From NCBI GenBank assembly GCA_029593465.1, contig JAKTNK010000009.1, positions 1 to 64,000 on the forward strand: a stretch of 64,000 bases of DNA, in the 5' to 3' direction. Position numbers and translations under genes: made by a program. The DNA is from Streptococcus suis (GTDB lineage: Bacteria; Bacillota; Bacilli; Lactobacillales; Streptococcaceae). Shown here piece by piece: positions 35,744-45,224 of this stretch. The notes beneath the pieces are model-generated. The model ran no database searches, had not been told where the DNA came from, and worked only from the letters and a program-made list of their open reading frames with translations. The stretch's first letter is position 1, and every line of letters starts with the position of its first letter.

Positions 35744-36880
35744 TTAGTCATTATCATCATCTGAGTATTTGTGAATCAGATAATAGTCCCCATCGTTAAA
35801 CACAAAATCCAAGGAAACATAGCCTAATTGAGGTGACTTAGCCTCATAGTCACTATAGGTCACCGATAAGATTTTTAAAACTCCATCGCCAAAATTCGAT
35901 AGGTGAGTAAAGGCGTCTTTAGGAGCTCCATGTTTCTCTTGAATCACTCGCCATTGACTGCCACCTTTTCCTGTCTCACTGTCTCCTTCAACCAAGGCAG
36001 CAACATCATCTGAGGTCCAATTAGAGTGATAGTCACGGTTGATTGGAACAGTTTCGCTAATACCGTAGGCACTACCATTAACCAAGGTAAATTGACCATC
36101 GACTTGCTTTTCAAAACGAAGCCGAACCTCCTTACGATGACTTCCCTCACCTGATTCGTAAGTGAGAGTCAGATCTTCACCAGACATTTCAGCCTGATTG
36201 GCTTTACCATGAGACTTCAGAACCTCTTGTAAGCTTGTCCCTCCTTGATGATGGCCTGAAAATACTAGGGCTGAAAACTGATTTTCTGTCCAGTTAAAGG
36301 AGGCCTTCTTATCAATGTAAGCATTGACATCAGTAGTATCCGATAGACTCGTGTCATCTTGGCTAGCAGCAGGGCTAAGCCGACTATCTCGAAAATTTAC
36401 CTCTTTGAGATGATTTTGTTGAAAAACCGCCACTCCAATGGGAAACACTAGCACAAGGCTGGCAAGGATTAGGGCCGTGACTGAGGAAAACTGTTTTGAT
36501 TGTCGCAAGTTGAGGAAACAAAGGCCCAGCATCACAATAACATTAAAGGCCGATAGAATTAAGATAATCACCGTAACAGGTGCTAGCCAGAGACCTACTA
36601 ACAGTCCTAACGACACCGCTAGCGACACCGATGACAATATCAGCTCTAGGCTCATTGACGATACCACACGATTTTTCACGGTAGCCTTCGGTATCCTAGT
36701 AGCCTTTTCTGATGTTACTAGTGAGGATTTCTTAGCTGCTTTTCTCTGTTCAAACCCTGCAATCCTGATGATTTGCGTGGGATTAAAATTGCTCATTTGA
36801 CCAGCCAGACATTCCTCTTGGCTTGGCTGACGACCAACAACCCTTTCAAATAAGCCTACCCACTCGTCTTTAGTAGCCAT
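35744..36880 (-). CDS. Membrane protein with two tandem extracellular repeats, unknown
   Basis: 378 aa. Residues 1-75 are cytoplasmic and begin with a helical 'DEWVGLFERVVGRQPSQEE' segment. Three hydrophobic stretches follow (about 78-125 and 133-152). The C-terminal half is outside and contains two similar units: 'NWTENQFSALVFSG...' (~190-270) and 'NWTSDDVAALVEGD...' (~285-375), each with a Trp-Thr start, a Lys-His-Gly turn and three beta-like strands. This two-unit layout recalls the BLIP-like/DUF3862 lipoprotein fold, but I cannot assign a family with certainty. ATG 36880 was chosen because AAAGGAG lies six bases before it. Divergent from the cyclophilin lipoprotein. Confidence 0.75.
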   Translation of the reverse strand: MATKDEWVGLFERVVGRQPSQEECLAGQMSNFNPTQIIRIAGFEQRKAAKKSSLVTSEKATRIPKATVKNRVVSSMSLELILSSVSLAVSLGLLVGLWLAPVTVIILILSAFNVIVMLGLCFLNLRQSKQFSSVTALILASLVLVFPIGVAVFQQNHLKEVNFRDSRLSPAASQDDTSLSDTTDVNAYIDKKASFNWTENQFSALVFSGHHQGGTSLQEVLKSHGKANQAEMSGEDLTLTYESGEGSHRKEVRLRFEKQVDGQFTLVNGSAYGISETVPINRDYHSNWTSDDVAALVEGDSETGKGGSQWRVIQEKHGAPKDAFTHLSNFGDGVLKILSVTYSDYEAKSPQLGYVSLDFVFNDGDYYLIHKYSDDDND

Positions 36881-37002
36881 CATTATCTCCTTTTGTCCTT
36901 TCATTTATTCTACCATATCCATAACAGCTTTCACAGGTTTTACGGCACAGGCAAGGATAATTATGGTATAATTTGACTAATGACGAATCAACAGAGGTAC
37001 TT

Positions 37003-37794
37003 ATGAAAAAAATACTCTTACTGAGTTTCGCTAGCTTGACACTATTATCAGGATGTGACACTGTCGAGCGAGCCCTAAAAGGCGATGACTATGTCAACCA
37101 AAAGAAAGCTCTCCAACAGGAGCAAGAAGCGAGCGAGGCTAGACAAAAAGACATTCAAAAAGCCTTAACAGCCAGCAAAGACGCTTTCCCTCAGTTATCA
37201 ACAACGGTTGCTAATGAGGAAAGCGAGGCCATCCTATCAACCAGCATGGGAGATATCACCATCAAGCTCTTTCCCAAGTATGCGCCTTTAGCTGTGGAAA
37301 ACTTTATCACTCACGCCAAAGAAGGCTATTACAATGGCTTGACTTTCCACAGGGTTATCAAAGATTTCATGATTCAAACAGGTGACCCAAACGGTGATGG
37401 AACAGGTGGTCAATCCATTTGGAAGGGAAAAGACACTAGCATCGACTCTGGCTATGGTTTCAAGAATGAGATTAGTCCCTACCTCTATAATTTACGTGGC
37501 GCACTTGCTATGGCCAATGCAGGGGCTGATACCAATGGTAGCCAGTTTTTCATCAACCAAAATCCAAAAAGCCAATCTGGTGGTCTTTCAGCAGGAAGTT
37601 ATCCAAAACCCATTATTGAAGCCTATCAAAAAGGGGGGAACATCAACCTAGACGGTGACTACACTGTCTTTGGTCAAGTGATAGACGGTATGGCGGTCGT
37701 CGATAAAATCGCTGCTGTTGACACAGATGATCAGGATAAACCTAAAAACCCAATCACCATCACTAACATAAGAATCACCAAAGAAGCACATTAA
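37003..37794 (+). CDS. Cyclophilin-type peptidyl-prolyl isomerase lipoprotein
   Basis: 263 aa. The signal peptide ends in lipobox LLSG-C (Cys near residue 19), so it is a surface lipoprotein. A charged linker follows, then a full cyclophilin domain from about residue 75: 'NFITHAKEGYYNGLTFHRVI' and 'DFMIQTGDPNGDGTGGQSIW' (catalytic Arg in FHRV), 'RGALAMANAGADTNGSQFFI', 'YTVFGQVIDGMAVVDKI'. It matches the SlrA type of streptococci, which folds exported proteins and affects adhesion. The start is ATG 37003 with AGAGG; TATAAT lies about 35 bp upstream. A strong terminator follows. Confidence 0.93.
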   Translation: MKKILLLSFASLTLLSGCDTVERALKGDDYVNQKKALQQEQEASEARQKDIQKALTASKDAFPQLSTTVANEESEAILSTSMGDITIKLFPKYAPLAVENFITHAKEGYYNGLTFHRVIKDFMIQTGDPNGDGTGGQSIWKGKDTSIDSGYGFKNEISPYLYNLRGALAMANAGADTNGSQFFINQNPKSQSGGLSAGSYPKPIIEAYQKGGNINLDGDYTVFGQVIDGMAVVDKIAAVDTDDQDKPKNPITITNIRITKEAH

Positions 37795-37808
37795 ACAAAA
37801 TAAGATTA

Positions 37809-37841
37809 AACCCCCAACTAGATTTTATCTAGTTGGGGGTT
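37809..37841. terminator. Strong bidirectional terminator
   Basis: A perfect 15-bp stem (37809-37823 with 37827-37841), 3-nt loop, A-run before and T-run after. It closes the cyclophilin gene and the convergent metal-transport operon. Confidence 0.93.
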
Positions 37842-37859
37842 TTACGTTGGTTCTAATCG

Positions 37860-38699
37860 TTACAGTACCCAAATTTTTTGAAAAATTTGTTTGGTGAGTA
37901 GTAACACTAAAAAACTCACTAAAGCAACTAGTGATATTGTCCCTGAAACAGTCACATCAAAGAGTTGTGCTAAATAATAACCTAAGTAGGCTATAACCAT
38001 TCCAAAGAAAAGACTGAGGATACTATAAGAAAGAATATTTTTAGCTAACAAACTAGCCAACATTGCTGGCGCAACTATAAAACTAATCACCGTAATCGAA
38101 CCTAGACTGTCAAAAGTAATTACAATTGTCAGAGACACTAAAAACATCACTACTAGTTTTAATAGAGACGCTCTAACACCAACTAAGTTAGCCTGTGTTT
38201 GATCAAATAAATAGAGAGAAAGATGTCTGAAAGAAAGGCTATAGAAAGCACCAACAACCAAAACTAATACGATGGCTTTTACTAGCGCAACTGGTAAATC
38301 AAATCCCAATACTTTACATCTGATAAAAGGAGCAAACAGCACTTCTCCCATTAACACCATATCTAAATCTAAATGAACATTTTTGGCAAAAAGCGATATT
38401 AGAACGACCCCCATGGCAAAGAAAAAAATAAAGACTAAGCCTGTCGCTGCATCTTGTGCTACTTTTTGGCGATGCAGGATATCAATCATAACAATCGTTA
38501 ATAAACCAAAAAGACTTGCTCCAATCATTAGTAGAGGAGAATTTAAATCACCTGTTAAAAAAAAGCCTAAAACAATCCCTAATAAAACCGAGTGAGACAG
38601 GGCATCTGCTACCAAACTTTGATTACTGATGACAAGTAAGTTGCCAATCAAGCTACAAGACAGAGACGTCACTAGCAAAATTAAAAGAACCTCAGACAT
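37860..38699 (-). CDS. Metal ABC transporter permease (second)
   Basis: 279 aa, about eight helices, ABC-3 permease family for Mn/Zn/Fe. Visible family elements: 'ADALSHSVLLGIVLGFFLTG' near 31-50, 'LRHLSLYLFDQTQANLVGV' style loop near 157-175 and 'TFDSLGSITVISFIVAPAML' near 195-214. It is the distal gene of the four-gene operon and overlaps the other permease by 19 bp. Two different permeases are the TroCD/SitCD arrangement, unlike the single MtsC of the S. pyogenes MtsABC system. Confidence 0.9.
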   Translation of the reverse strand: MSEVLLILLVTSLSCSLIGNLLVISNQSLVADALSHSVLLGIVLGFFLTGDLNSPLLMIGASLFGLLTIVMIDILHRQKVAQDAATGLVFIFFFAMGVVLISLFAKNVHLDLDMVLMGEVLFAPFIRCKVLGFDLPVALVKAIVLVLVVGAFYSLSFRHLSLYLFDQTQANLVGVRASLLKLVVMFLVSLTIVITFDSLGSITVISFIVAPAMLASLLAKNILSYSILSLFFGMVIAYLGYYLAQLFDVTVSGTISLVALVSFLVLLLTKQIFQKIWVL

Positions 38700-39547
38700 A
38701 CTTTAACTCCCTTCGAATGCTTCCAGAGGAAAGCGACTGTTAAGCAAACTACCATACAGATAATAATAGCAGGTCCAGTTGATAAACCTCTAATACTGGA
38801 ACTCAACAAACTTCCTATAAAAGCTGAGCTCATTCCCATAAAACTACCTGCAGCTAACATCTGCTTATAATTTTTGCCTAAAAGAATACCAAATACACTA
38901 GGGGCAATCAAAAAACCACTTACTAAAATAGCACCGACAATCTTTAGACCAACTGCAATTAAAGTAGTTGTCAAAACTACCTGTCCTAATTTTATTAGCA
39001 ATATCGATATACCACATGATTGAGCAAAACAGTCATCAAAAAGATAGAGTCGAAGAGAATTAATGTAAAGGTAAAATAATAACAAAACTAGCAAAGAAAC
39101 AGCTAAAATGAGATAGCTATCTGATTTTTGAATAAAGGCAGCTTGCCCAAATACGTAAGTCTGCAAGCCAGCTTGTGAAACATTGTAGTAACGATCATGA
39201 CCTTGAATAAGATTCTTCAAAACCATTCCCATGCCAAAAAAGGAAGCAGATACTAGCGATAAGGCATTACTATAGCTCTGTTTACTATGGGTATGAATTA
39301 GATAAACTAAGGCGTAAGATAATAGCCCCGTTAACATAGCACCCATCATTAATAATAAAGGGTTTCGAGATTCAAAAGTCATAAAAACAAGAATCACACC
39401 TGGATATGAGGCATGCCCAATGACATCACCAATAAGGCTCTGCCTAGTAAGAACGCTGACTGAGCCGACAAAACTTGAAGCAAGGGCAAACATCATCGTC
39501 CCAACGGCAACACTTAAAAAAGAATAGTCTGTAATAATGTTTAGCAT
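38681..39547 (-). CDS. Metal ABC transporter permease (first)
   Basis: 288 aa with eight or nine helices of the ABC-3 family: 'SLIGDVIGHASYPGVILVFM' near 33-52, 'LRLYLFDDCFAQSCGISILL' near 165-184 and 'LKIVGAILVSGFLIAPSVFG' near 200-219. It would form the membrane channel with the second permease. It starts 34 bp after the ATPase stop. Codon use and base composition in this operon are visibly more AT-rich than in neighbouring genes. Confidence 0.9.
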   Translation of the reverse strand: MLNIITDYSFLSVAVGTMMFALASSFVGSVSVLTRQSLIGDVIGHASYPGVILVFMTFESRNPLLLMMGAMLTGLLSYALVYLIHTHSKQSYSNALSLVSASFFGMGMVLKNLIQGHDRYYNVSQAGLQTYVFGQAAFIQKSDSYLILAVSLLVLLLFYLYINSLRLYLFDDCFAQSCGISILLIKLGQVVLTTTLIAVGLKIVGAILVSGFLIAPSVFGILLGKNYKQMLAAGSFMGMSSAFIGSLLSSSIRGLSTGPAIIICMVVCLTVAFLWKHSKGVKVCLRFF

Positions 39548-39581
39548 CTTATCTCTCCTATAACATTGGGAAAACAGGTAG

Positions 39582-40307
39582 TTACGACAAGCTATGGTAG
39601 GTTCTTTGATAATTATCTCTTGTTAAAACCTGTTCAATCGGACCTTGGGCAATCACCTTTTTATTAAGCCAAACAAGGTAGTCAAAATAAGTTGCCAAAC
39701 TTTGGATATCATGATGAATAACGACAGAAGTCTTACCTTCATCTTGAAAGTCACAGAGTATATCCATGATTTTTTGCTCGGTTTTGATATCCACACCTGC
39801 TAGGGGCTCATCCATTAAATAGAGCTCTGCTTCTTGCGCGATAGCACGGGCTAAAAAAACACGTTGTCGCTGTCCTCCAGATAGCTGATCAATTTGACGT
39901 TTCCTAAGATCTAACAAATCCATTTTTTCAAGAGCTTGTAACGTCGCTTCTTTATCTTTTTGTCGAGGTCTTTTTAGCCAATGAGAAATTAAAGGATAGC
40001 GCCCCATTAAGACAATATCAAAAACTGTCGCTGGAAATTGCCAATTCACTTGAGTTGTTTGGGGAATATAAGCAATTTTGTTCATTGTTCTTTTTAATCC
40101 TTGCCCTTTTTCACCAAATATAGCAATATTTCCCTCATTAAGTGTCTCTAACTGTAAAATACTTCTAAATAAAGTTGACTTACCTGCACCATTAGGACCA
40201 ACAATGGCTGTGCGGCTACCTTTGGGAATAATGAGGTTTAAGTCCTTAAGTGCCACAGTCGATTGATAAGAGACTGATAGTCCCTTAATAGTTATAGCTG
40301 TTTCCAT
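39582..40307 (-). CDS. Metal ABC transporter ATP-binding protein
   Basis: 241 aa. Walker A 'VGPNGAGKSTLFRSI' near 37-51, Q-loop 'AYIPQTTQVNW', signature 'LSGGQRQRVFLARAI' near 140, Walker B 'LYLMDEPLAGVD' near 160, H-loop 'VVIHHD'. It is typical of the Mn/Zn ATPases (MntB, TroB, ZnuC). I start it at ATG 40307 (METAITIKGLSVSY), which matches the family N-terminus and has AAAAGGGG upstream; the open frame goes on to a TTG at 40361 without support. Confidence 0.92.
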   Translation of the reverse strand: METAITIKGLSVSYQSTVALKDLNLIIPKGSRTAIVGPNGAGKSTLFRSILQLETLNEGNIAIFGEKGQGLKRTMNKIAYIPQTTQVNWQFPATVFDIVLMGRYPLISHWLKRPRQKDKEATLQALEKMDLLDLRKRQIDQLSGGQRQRVFLARAIAQEAELYLMDEPLAGVDIKTEQKIMDILCDFQDEGKTSVVIHHDIQSLATYFDYLVWLNKKVIAQGPIEQVLTRDNYQRTYHSLS

Positions 40308-40413
40308 ATTCGTAAGTACCCCTTTTAGGGTGGTATCCCTTTCTATTACGTGATATCCCAAATTTTTTAGGTCATTTATTCTTGCTGATGATGACTATAG
40401 TCTAGATTCAAGC

Positions 40414-41352
40414 TTAGCGTAAGGCTTTGCTAATTAAATTGATATTATGCTGATACATGCCAATATAAGTATCACCGTCATGCCCATCTGGAGCTAGGGA
40501 ATCTGAAAAGAGTTCATTCCCTTCTCCTGTAATAACAGCAACTTTTCCACCTTTTGCTGTCACAGCTTCCTGCAATTTTTTCATCCGTTCTGGATTAGTT
40601 GTTGACTCTGTAAAAATAGCTTTAATACGATGATCATTAATCAGCTTAACGGTTTCCATCATGTCACTATTAGCCACCTCAGAATCGGTACTAACTCCTT
40701 GTGGGGCATGGATTTTGAAATCATAGCATTTCGCAAAGTAATTGAAAGCATCATGAGGGGTCACCAAATAACGCCTATTCTTTGGAATTTTAGCTAAGGT
40801 TTGTCGATTCCACTGATTTAGCTTGTCTAATTTAGATAAGTAAGCTTTAGTATTTTTAGCAATAGCACGTTTATATTCAGGGGCTACTTTTTTTAGCTCT
40901 TTAGAAACCACTATCACCGCTTTTTGATACAAATCAATGTTAAACCAAAAATGAGGATCCACTATCTCTCTACCATTTTCTTTCATTATTCCAATATCTT
41001 TTTTCGAAAACTCTTTAGTAACAGCCACACCTTTAGATTCCAAGGCTTCGACCATTTTACCTTCAAAATGCAGACCATGATATAAGACAAGATCTGCTTT
41101 TTGTAACTTTTTCAAATCACTTGATCTAGCCACATACAAATGAGGATCTTCACCAGCTGGGATAATCAGTTCTCGCTCAACATAACTACCAGCTAATTGT
41201 TTTACCATATCATTTAAAAAAGACGTGGTTACAGTCACTACCGGTTCTTTTTTATGAACTAAAGATAATGGTTCTACCTCTTTTGATGAACAAGCAATCA
41301 AACCAACTAACTGAAATATGATCAAAGTCAGCACGTATCCTATTTTTCTCAC
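40414..41352 (-). CDS. Metal-binding lipoprotein, TroA/cluster 9 family
   Basis: 312 aa surface receptor for Mn, Zn or Fe. A lipoprotein signal ends at 'LVGLIAC' (Cys near residue 22). Metal ligands: 'GEDPHLYVAR' (His), 'EIVDPHFWFNI' (His), 'TPHDAFNYFAKCY' (His in the TroA-type AHDAFGYF context) and 'FTESTTNPER' or the late Asp. 'YHGLHFEGKMVEAL' and 'LFSDSLAPDGHDGDTYIGMY' fit TroA better than MtsA/PsaA. The start is GTG 41352 with GGAGG six bases upstream. First gene of the operon; its promoter overlaps a large palindrome. Confidence 0.9.
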   Translation of the reverse strand: MRKIGYVLTLIIFQLVGLIACSSKEVEPLSLVHKKEPVVTVTTSFLNDMVKQLAGSYVERELIIPAGEDPHLYVARSSDLKKLQKADLVLYHGLHFEGKMVEALESKGVAVTKEFSKKDIGIMKENGREIVDPHFWFNIDLYQKAVIVVSKELKKVAPEYKRAIAKNTKAYLSKLDKLNQWNRQTLAKIPKNRRYLVTPHDAFNYFAKCYDFKIHAPQGVSTDSEVANSDMMETVKLINDHRIKAIFTESTTNPERMKKLQEAVTAKGGKVAVITGEGNELFSDSLAPDGHDGDTYIGMYQHNINLISKALR

Positions 41353-41372
41353 CTCAAACCTCCAAAACACCC

Positions 41373-41410
41373 CTATTTATAGAATTAAGTACACTTAATT
41401 TTATAAATAG
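41373..41410. promoter_or_regulatory. Palindromic operator of the metal operon
   Basis: A 38-bp inverted repeat. Core AATTAAGT-AC-ACTTAATT (41383-41400), extended by CTATTTATA (41373-41381) and TATAAATAG (41402-41410), one mismatch pair. The core resembles the binding sites of DtxR/MntR-type repressors in streptococci (MtsR, SloR, ScaR). It covers the predicted transcription start of the transporter operon. Confidence 0.8.
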
Positions 41411-41437
41411 ACTACCTTTTTAATTTTGTTTTGTCAA
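41409..41437 (-). promoter_or_regulatory. Promoter of the metal-transport operon
   Basis: TTGACA (41432-41437), exactly 17 bp, TAGTCT (41409-41414) on the minus strand. Start of transcription is predicted near 41402, inside the operator. Confidence 0.75.
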
Positions 41438-41496
41438 CATTTTTCTGTCATTTCTGCTATACTTAGAGTAAATAGATTATGCAGGAAAGACATATA

Positions 41497-42144
41497 ATGA
41501 CTCCAAACAAAGAAGATTACCTTAAACGCATCTATGAATTGGGTGAAGGAACCTCCAAAATCAGCAATAAGGAAATTGCTTCTCAGATGCAAGTTTCTCC
41601 CCCCGCTGTGTCGGAAATGCTAAAAAAAATGATACACGAAAACTGGATTGCTAAAGAAAAAAGTAAAGGCTATATCGTCACTGAAAAGGGAATGGCAATC
41701 GTATCTAAACTTTATCGCAAACACCGACTGATTGAGCTCTTTTTAATTAAAGAATTAGGCTATACATCAAAAGATGTCCATGAAGAGGCTGAAATTTTAG
41801 AACATAGCGTTTCTGATAAATTTATTGACCGTTTGGAAAAGAAACTTAAGTTTCCACAATACTGCCCACACGGCGGAACAATTCCACGTAAAGGTGAAAT
41901 GTTAAGAGAACGCTACACAAACAAACTTTCTGACCAGTCAGAATTAGGACAATATTGTCTAAAACGCAGCTATGACCAACCGAATCTGCTCAACTATCTA
42001 GAGGATAGTGGCCTGCAACTCTCTGATGTTTTTGAAATCAATAAAATTGATGACTACACACAAACCATGACCATCACAACAAAAAATACTTCATTGGTAC
42101 TTCCAAAAATCATCACGAAACAATTATTTGTTGAAAAATGCTAA
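41497..42144 (+). CDS. DtxR/MntR-family metalloregulator
   Basis: 215 aa. The N-terminal winged helix ('TPNKEDYLKRIYELGEGTSK', 'NKEIASQMQVSPPAVSEMLK' near 27-46) precedes a metal-binding dimerisation domain with 'RKHRLIELFLIKELGY' and 'HEEAEILEHSVSDKFIDRLE' (His and Glu ligands), 'YCPHGGTIP', and a C-terminal FeoA-like domain. It belongs with MtsR, SloR, ScaR and TroR, which repress uptake genes when Mn or Fe is plentiful. It is divergent from the transporter and shares the intergenic region with the 38-bp operator. The start is ATG 41497, after AGGAAAG; an extended -10 TGCTATACT lies near 41458. Confidence 0.93.
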   Translation: MTPNKEDYLKRIYELGEGTSKISNKEIASQMQVSPPAVSEMLKKMIHENWIAKEKSKGYIVTEKGMAIVSKLYRKHRLIELFLIKELGYTSKDVHEEAEILEHSVSDKFIDRLEKKLKFPQYCPHGGTIPRKGEMLRERYTNKLSDQSELGQYCLKRSYDQPNLLNYLEDSGLQLSDVFEINKIDDYTQTMTITTKNTSLVLPKIITKQLFVEKC

Positions 42145-42149
42145 TACTT

Positions 42150-42183
42150 AAAAAGTCCTTTTTCGAACGAAAAAGGACTTTTT
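42150..42183. terminator. Bidirectional terminator, right edge of the metal island
   Basis: A perfect 16-bp stem (42150-42165 with 42168-42183), flanked by A- and T-runs, serving the regulator gene and mtnN. Confidence 0.92.
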
Positions 42184-42184
42184 A

Positions 42185-42874
42185 CTATAAGGTCTTCAAA
42201 AACGTTATCAACAGTTGTGCTGACTGTCTTCCCGCTTGGATGATAAATTCATCAAAGGTAATATTAGCATCATGAGCTGCCGTATCACTCATGGCACGAA
42301 CAACAATAAACGGCTTACCGCAGGCTTGTGCCGCCTGAGCAATCGCAGCTCCTTCCATTTCCACCGCTAAGACATCTGGAAAATGGCTTTTGATGGCTTC
42401 AATATTGTCTTGACCTGCGATAAAACTATCGCCAGTCGCAATCAGGCCTACCTTGGCATTGATTAAAGCTTGAGACAAGACTCTTTGAAAGACATCTACA
42501 AAGGTGTTATCCGCTTCAAAATAAAGTGGCTGCATGGACATTTGACCGTAAGCATAACCAAAGGCTGTCAGGTCAACATCGTGATAAGCAAGCCTATCAG
42601 CAACCACCACATCCCCAATGTCTAAGCCTTCTGCAACTGCTCCTGCCGATCCGGTATTGATTAGGGCATCAACTTGGAAATGATCAACTAATATGGCAAC
42701 AGACATCGCCGACATTACCTTACCGACACCGGACTGAACCAGTACCAGATAATGATTGCCAAGATGCCCGGTATAATAGGTATTTCCTAAGACCGTCTCT
42801 TCTGACTTATTTTCTAATTTTTCCACTAATAGGCGCAATTCCTGCTCCATAGCGGCAATAATTCCAATTTTCAT
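42185..42874 (-). CDS. mtnN: 5'-methylthioadenosine/S-adenosylhomocysteine nucleosidase
   Basis: Splits MTA and SAH, feeding the LuxS/AI-2 and methionine-salvage routes. 229 aa, complete. 'GIIAAMEQELRLL' with the catalytic-type Glu near 12, 'INTGSAGAVAEGLDIGDVVV' near 74-93, 'VAVEMEGAAIAQAAQACGKP' near 170-189 and 'RAMSDTAAHDANITFDEF' near 193 with the active Asp. It is the last gene of glmU-nudix-macP-mtnN, an order I recall from pneumococcus, with gaps of 3-25 bp. Confidence 0.96.
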   Translation of the reverse strand: MKIGIIAAMEQELRLLVEKLENKSEETVLGNTYYTGHLGNHYLVLVQSGVGKVMSAMSVAILVDHFQVDALINTGSAGAVAEGLDIGDVVVADRLAYHDVDLTAFGYAYGQMSMQPLYFEADNTFVDVFQRVLSQALINAKVGLIATGDSFIAGQDNIEAIKSHFPDVLAVEMEGAAIAQAAQACGKPFIVVRAMSDTAAHDANITFDEFIIQAGRQSAQLLITFLKTL

Positions 42875-42883
42875 AACAACTTT

Positions 42884-43180
42884 CTATAAATAAAAGATGG
42901 CGGCCAACAAAAGGGCAAACAAGACCAAAACAAGGATGAGAATGCGGTTGATTTTGGCTTGAAAGGCATTGCGTTTGGCATTTTCAATACGTCTGCTCTT
43001 GATGATGGGGCTAGTCTTTTTAGAAGACCAAAGCCCTGACTTAGGCGGGAGGGGCGGGACTTCTTCAGCTATCATATCCCGCGTGTCTTGGTCGTCAAAC
43101 GGCCCATCATAACTACTATCAAAGCGCTCCCCCCGATTGGCACGTTCTATGATATCATCTGTTAATAACGGTTTTCCCAT
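42884..43180 (-). CDS. macP: Cell-wall synthase accessory phosphoprotein MacP
   Basis: 98 aa bitopic protein. 'MGKPLLTDDIIERANRGE' start, an acidic stretch with DDQDTRDM (Thr33, the likely counterpart of the StkP-phosphorylated Thr32 in pneumococcus), a proline patch EEVPPLPPK, a basic region, and one membrane helix at ~80-98. MacP activates the class A synthase PBP2a. Identity rests on the N-terminal signature, size, topology and its place between the NUDIX gene and mtnN. The kinase that would modify it is encoded at 55937-57820. Confidence 0.85.
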   Translation of the reverse strand: MGKPLLTDDIIERANRGERFDSSYDGPFDDQDTRDMIAEEVPPLPPKSGLWSSKKTSPIIKSRRIENAKRNAFQAKINRILILVLVLFALLLAAIFYL

Positions 43181-43183
43181 AGT

Positions 43184-43735
43184 TTATTGTTTCCCTATAT
43201 GAAGGGCATAATATTGCAAGGCAATAATCGTTTTGGCATCCTCAATATCCCCAGAGGCTACTAAATCCATGCACTCTTCATAGCTTAATTCTAAAATCTC
43301 AAGAACTTCATCGTCATCTTGGGGGAGTGGATTAGGCACTTTTTTCAGATGTTGAGCCAAGTACAGTTTGATTTTTTCATTGCAAAATCCAATCGCAGTG
43401 TAAAATTCGTATAAAAACTCTAGCTCACCGACATAACCTGTTTCTTCTTCCAACTCACGCGCTGCTGCCTCGCGTTCAGCACCAGCTTCACCAACTTCTA
43501 GCTTCCCAGCTGGAATCTCATAAGACACTTTTTCAATCGCCTTACGATACTGTTTCACTAAGATAATCTTGTCTTCCGGTGTTACTGCAAGAGTCGCAAC
43601 AGCTCCTTTATGGAAAATCAATTCACGTTTAGATTCTCCCAAACCATTTGGCAAAGCGACATCATCTACCGCCACAGTAAAAATTTGCCCCTCAAAAATA
43701 ATCTCACGCTTTAGGGTTTTTTCTTCAAAATCCAT
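43184..43735 (-). CDS. NUDIX hydrolase, ADP-ribose pyrophosphatase type
   Basis: 183 aa. The NUDIX box is 'GEAGAEREAAARELEEETGY' (GxxxxxE-x7-REUxEExGU) at residues ~83-102, preceded by 'VKQYRKAIEKVSYEIPAGKL', which is typical of ADP-ribose pyrophosphatases (NudF). 'EFYTAIGFCNEKIKLYLAQ' follows. The expected reaction is ADP-ribose to AMP and ribose-5-phosphate, but substrate range is not readable. It lies 25 bp after glmU and 3 bp before macP. Confidence 0.9.
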   Translation of the reverse strand: MDFEEKTLKREIIFEGQIFTVAVDDVALPNGLGESKRELIFHKGAVATLAVTPEDKIILVKQYRKAIEKVSYEIPAGKLEVGEAGAEREAAARELEEETGYVGELEFLYEFYTAIGFCNEKIKLYLAQHLKKVPNPLPQDDDEVLEILELSYEECMDLVASGDIEDAKTIIALQYYALHIGKQ

Positions 43736-43760
43736 ACTGCCTCCTAACGATATGTCCTCA

Positions 43761-45146
<1,386 letters not shown>

Positions 45147-45157
45147 TCATTCTTATC

Positions 45158-45171
45158 AGACCAATCGGTCT
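45158..45171. repeat. Palindrome in the glmU leader
   Basis: AGACC-AATC-GGTCT (with one further matched pair on each side), 18 bp before the ATG. It could be an operator or a small leader hairpin near the start codon. Confidence 0.45.
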
Positions 45172-45203
45172 AATAGCCTTTCATCCATACTTTAAACGTT
45201 ATT

Positions 45204-45209
45204 ATTATA
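45204..45209 (-). promoter_or_regulatory. glmU extended -10
   Basis: TGCTATAAT on the minus strand about 64 bp before the glmU ATG. Confidence 0.6.
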
Positions 45210-45224
45210 GCATAATTAAGGCAT

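Noticed and set aside
40307-40314. Perfect TACGAATA (Cin-box) on the minus strand at the start of the metal ATPase gene
   Set aside because: It overlaps the ATG itself inside an operon, has no upstream T-tract, and a transcript starting there would begin after the start codon. Probably chance.
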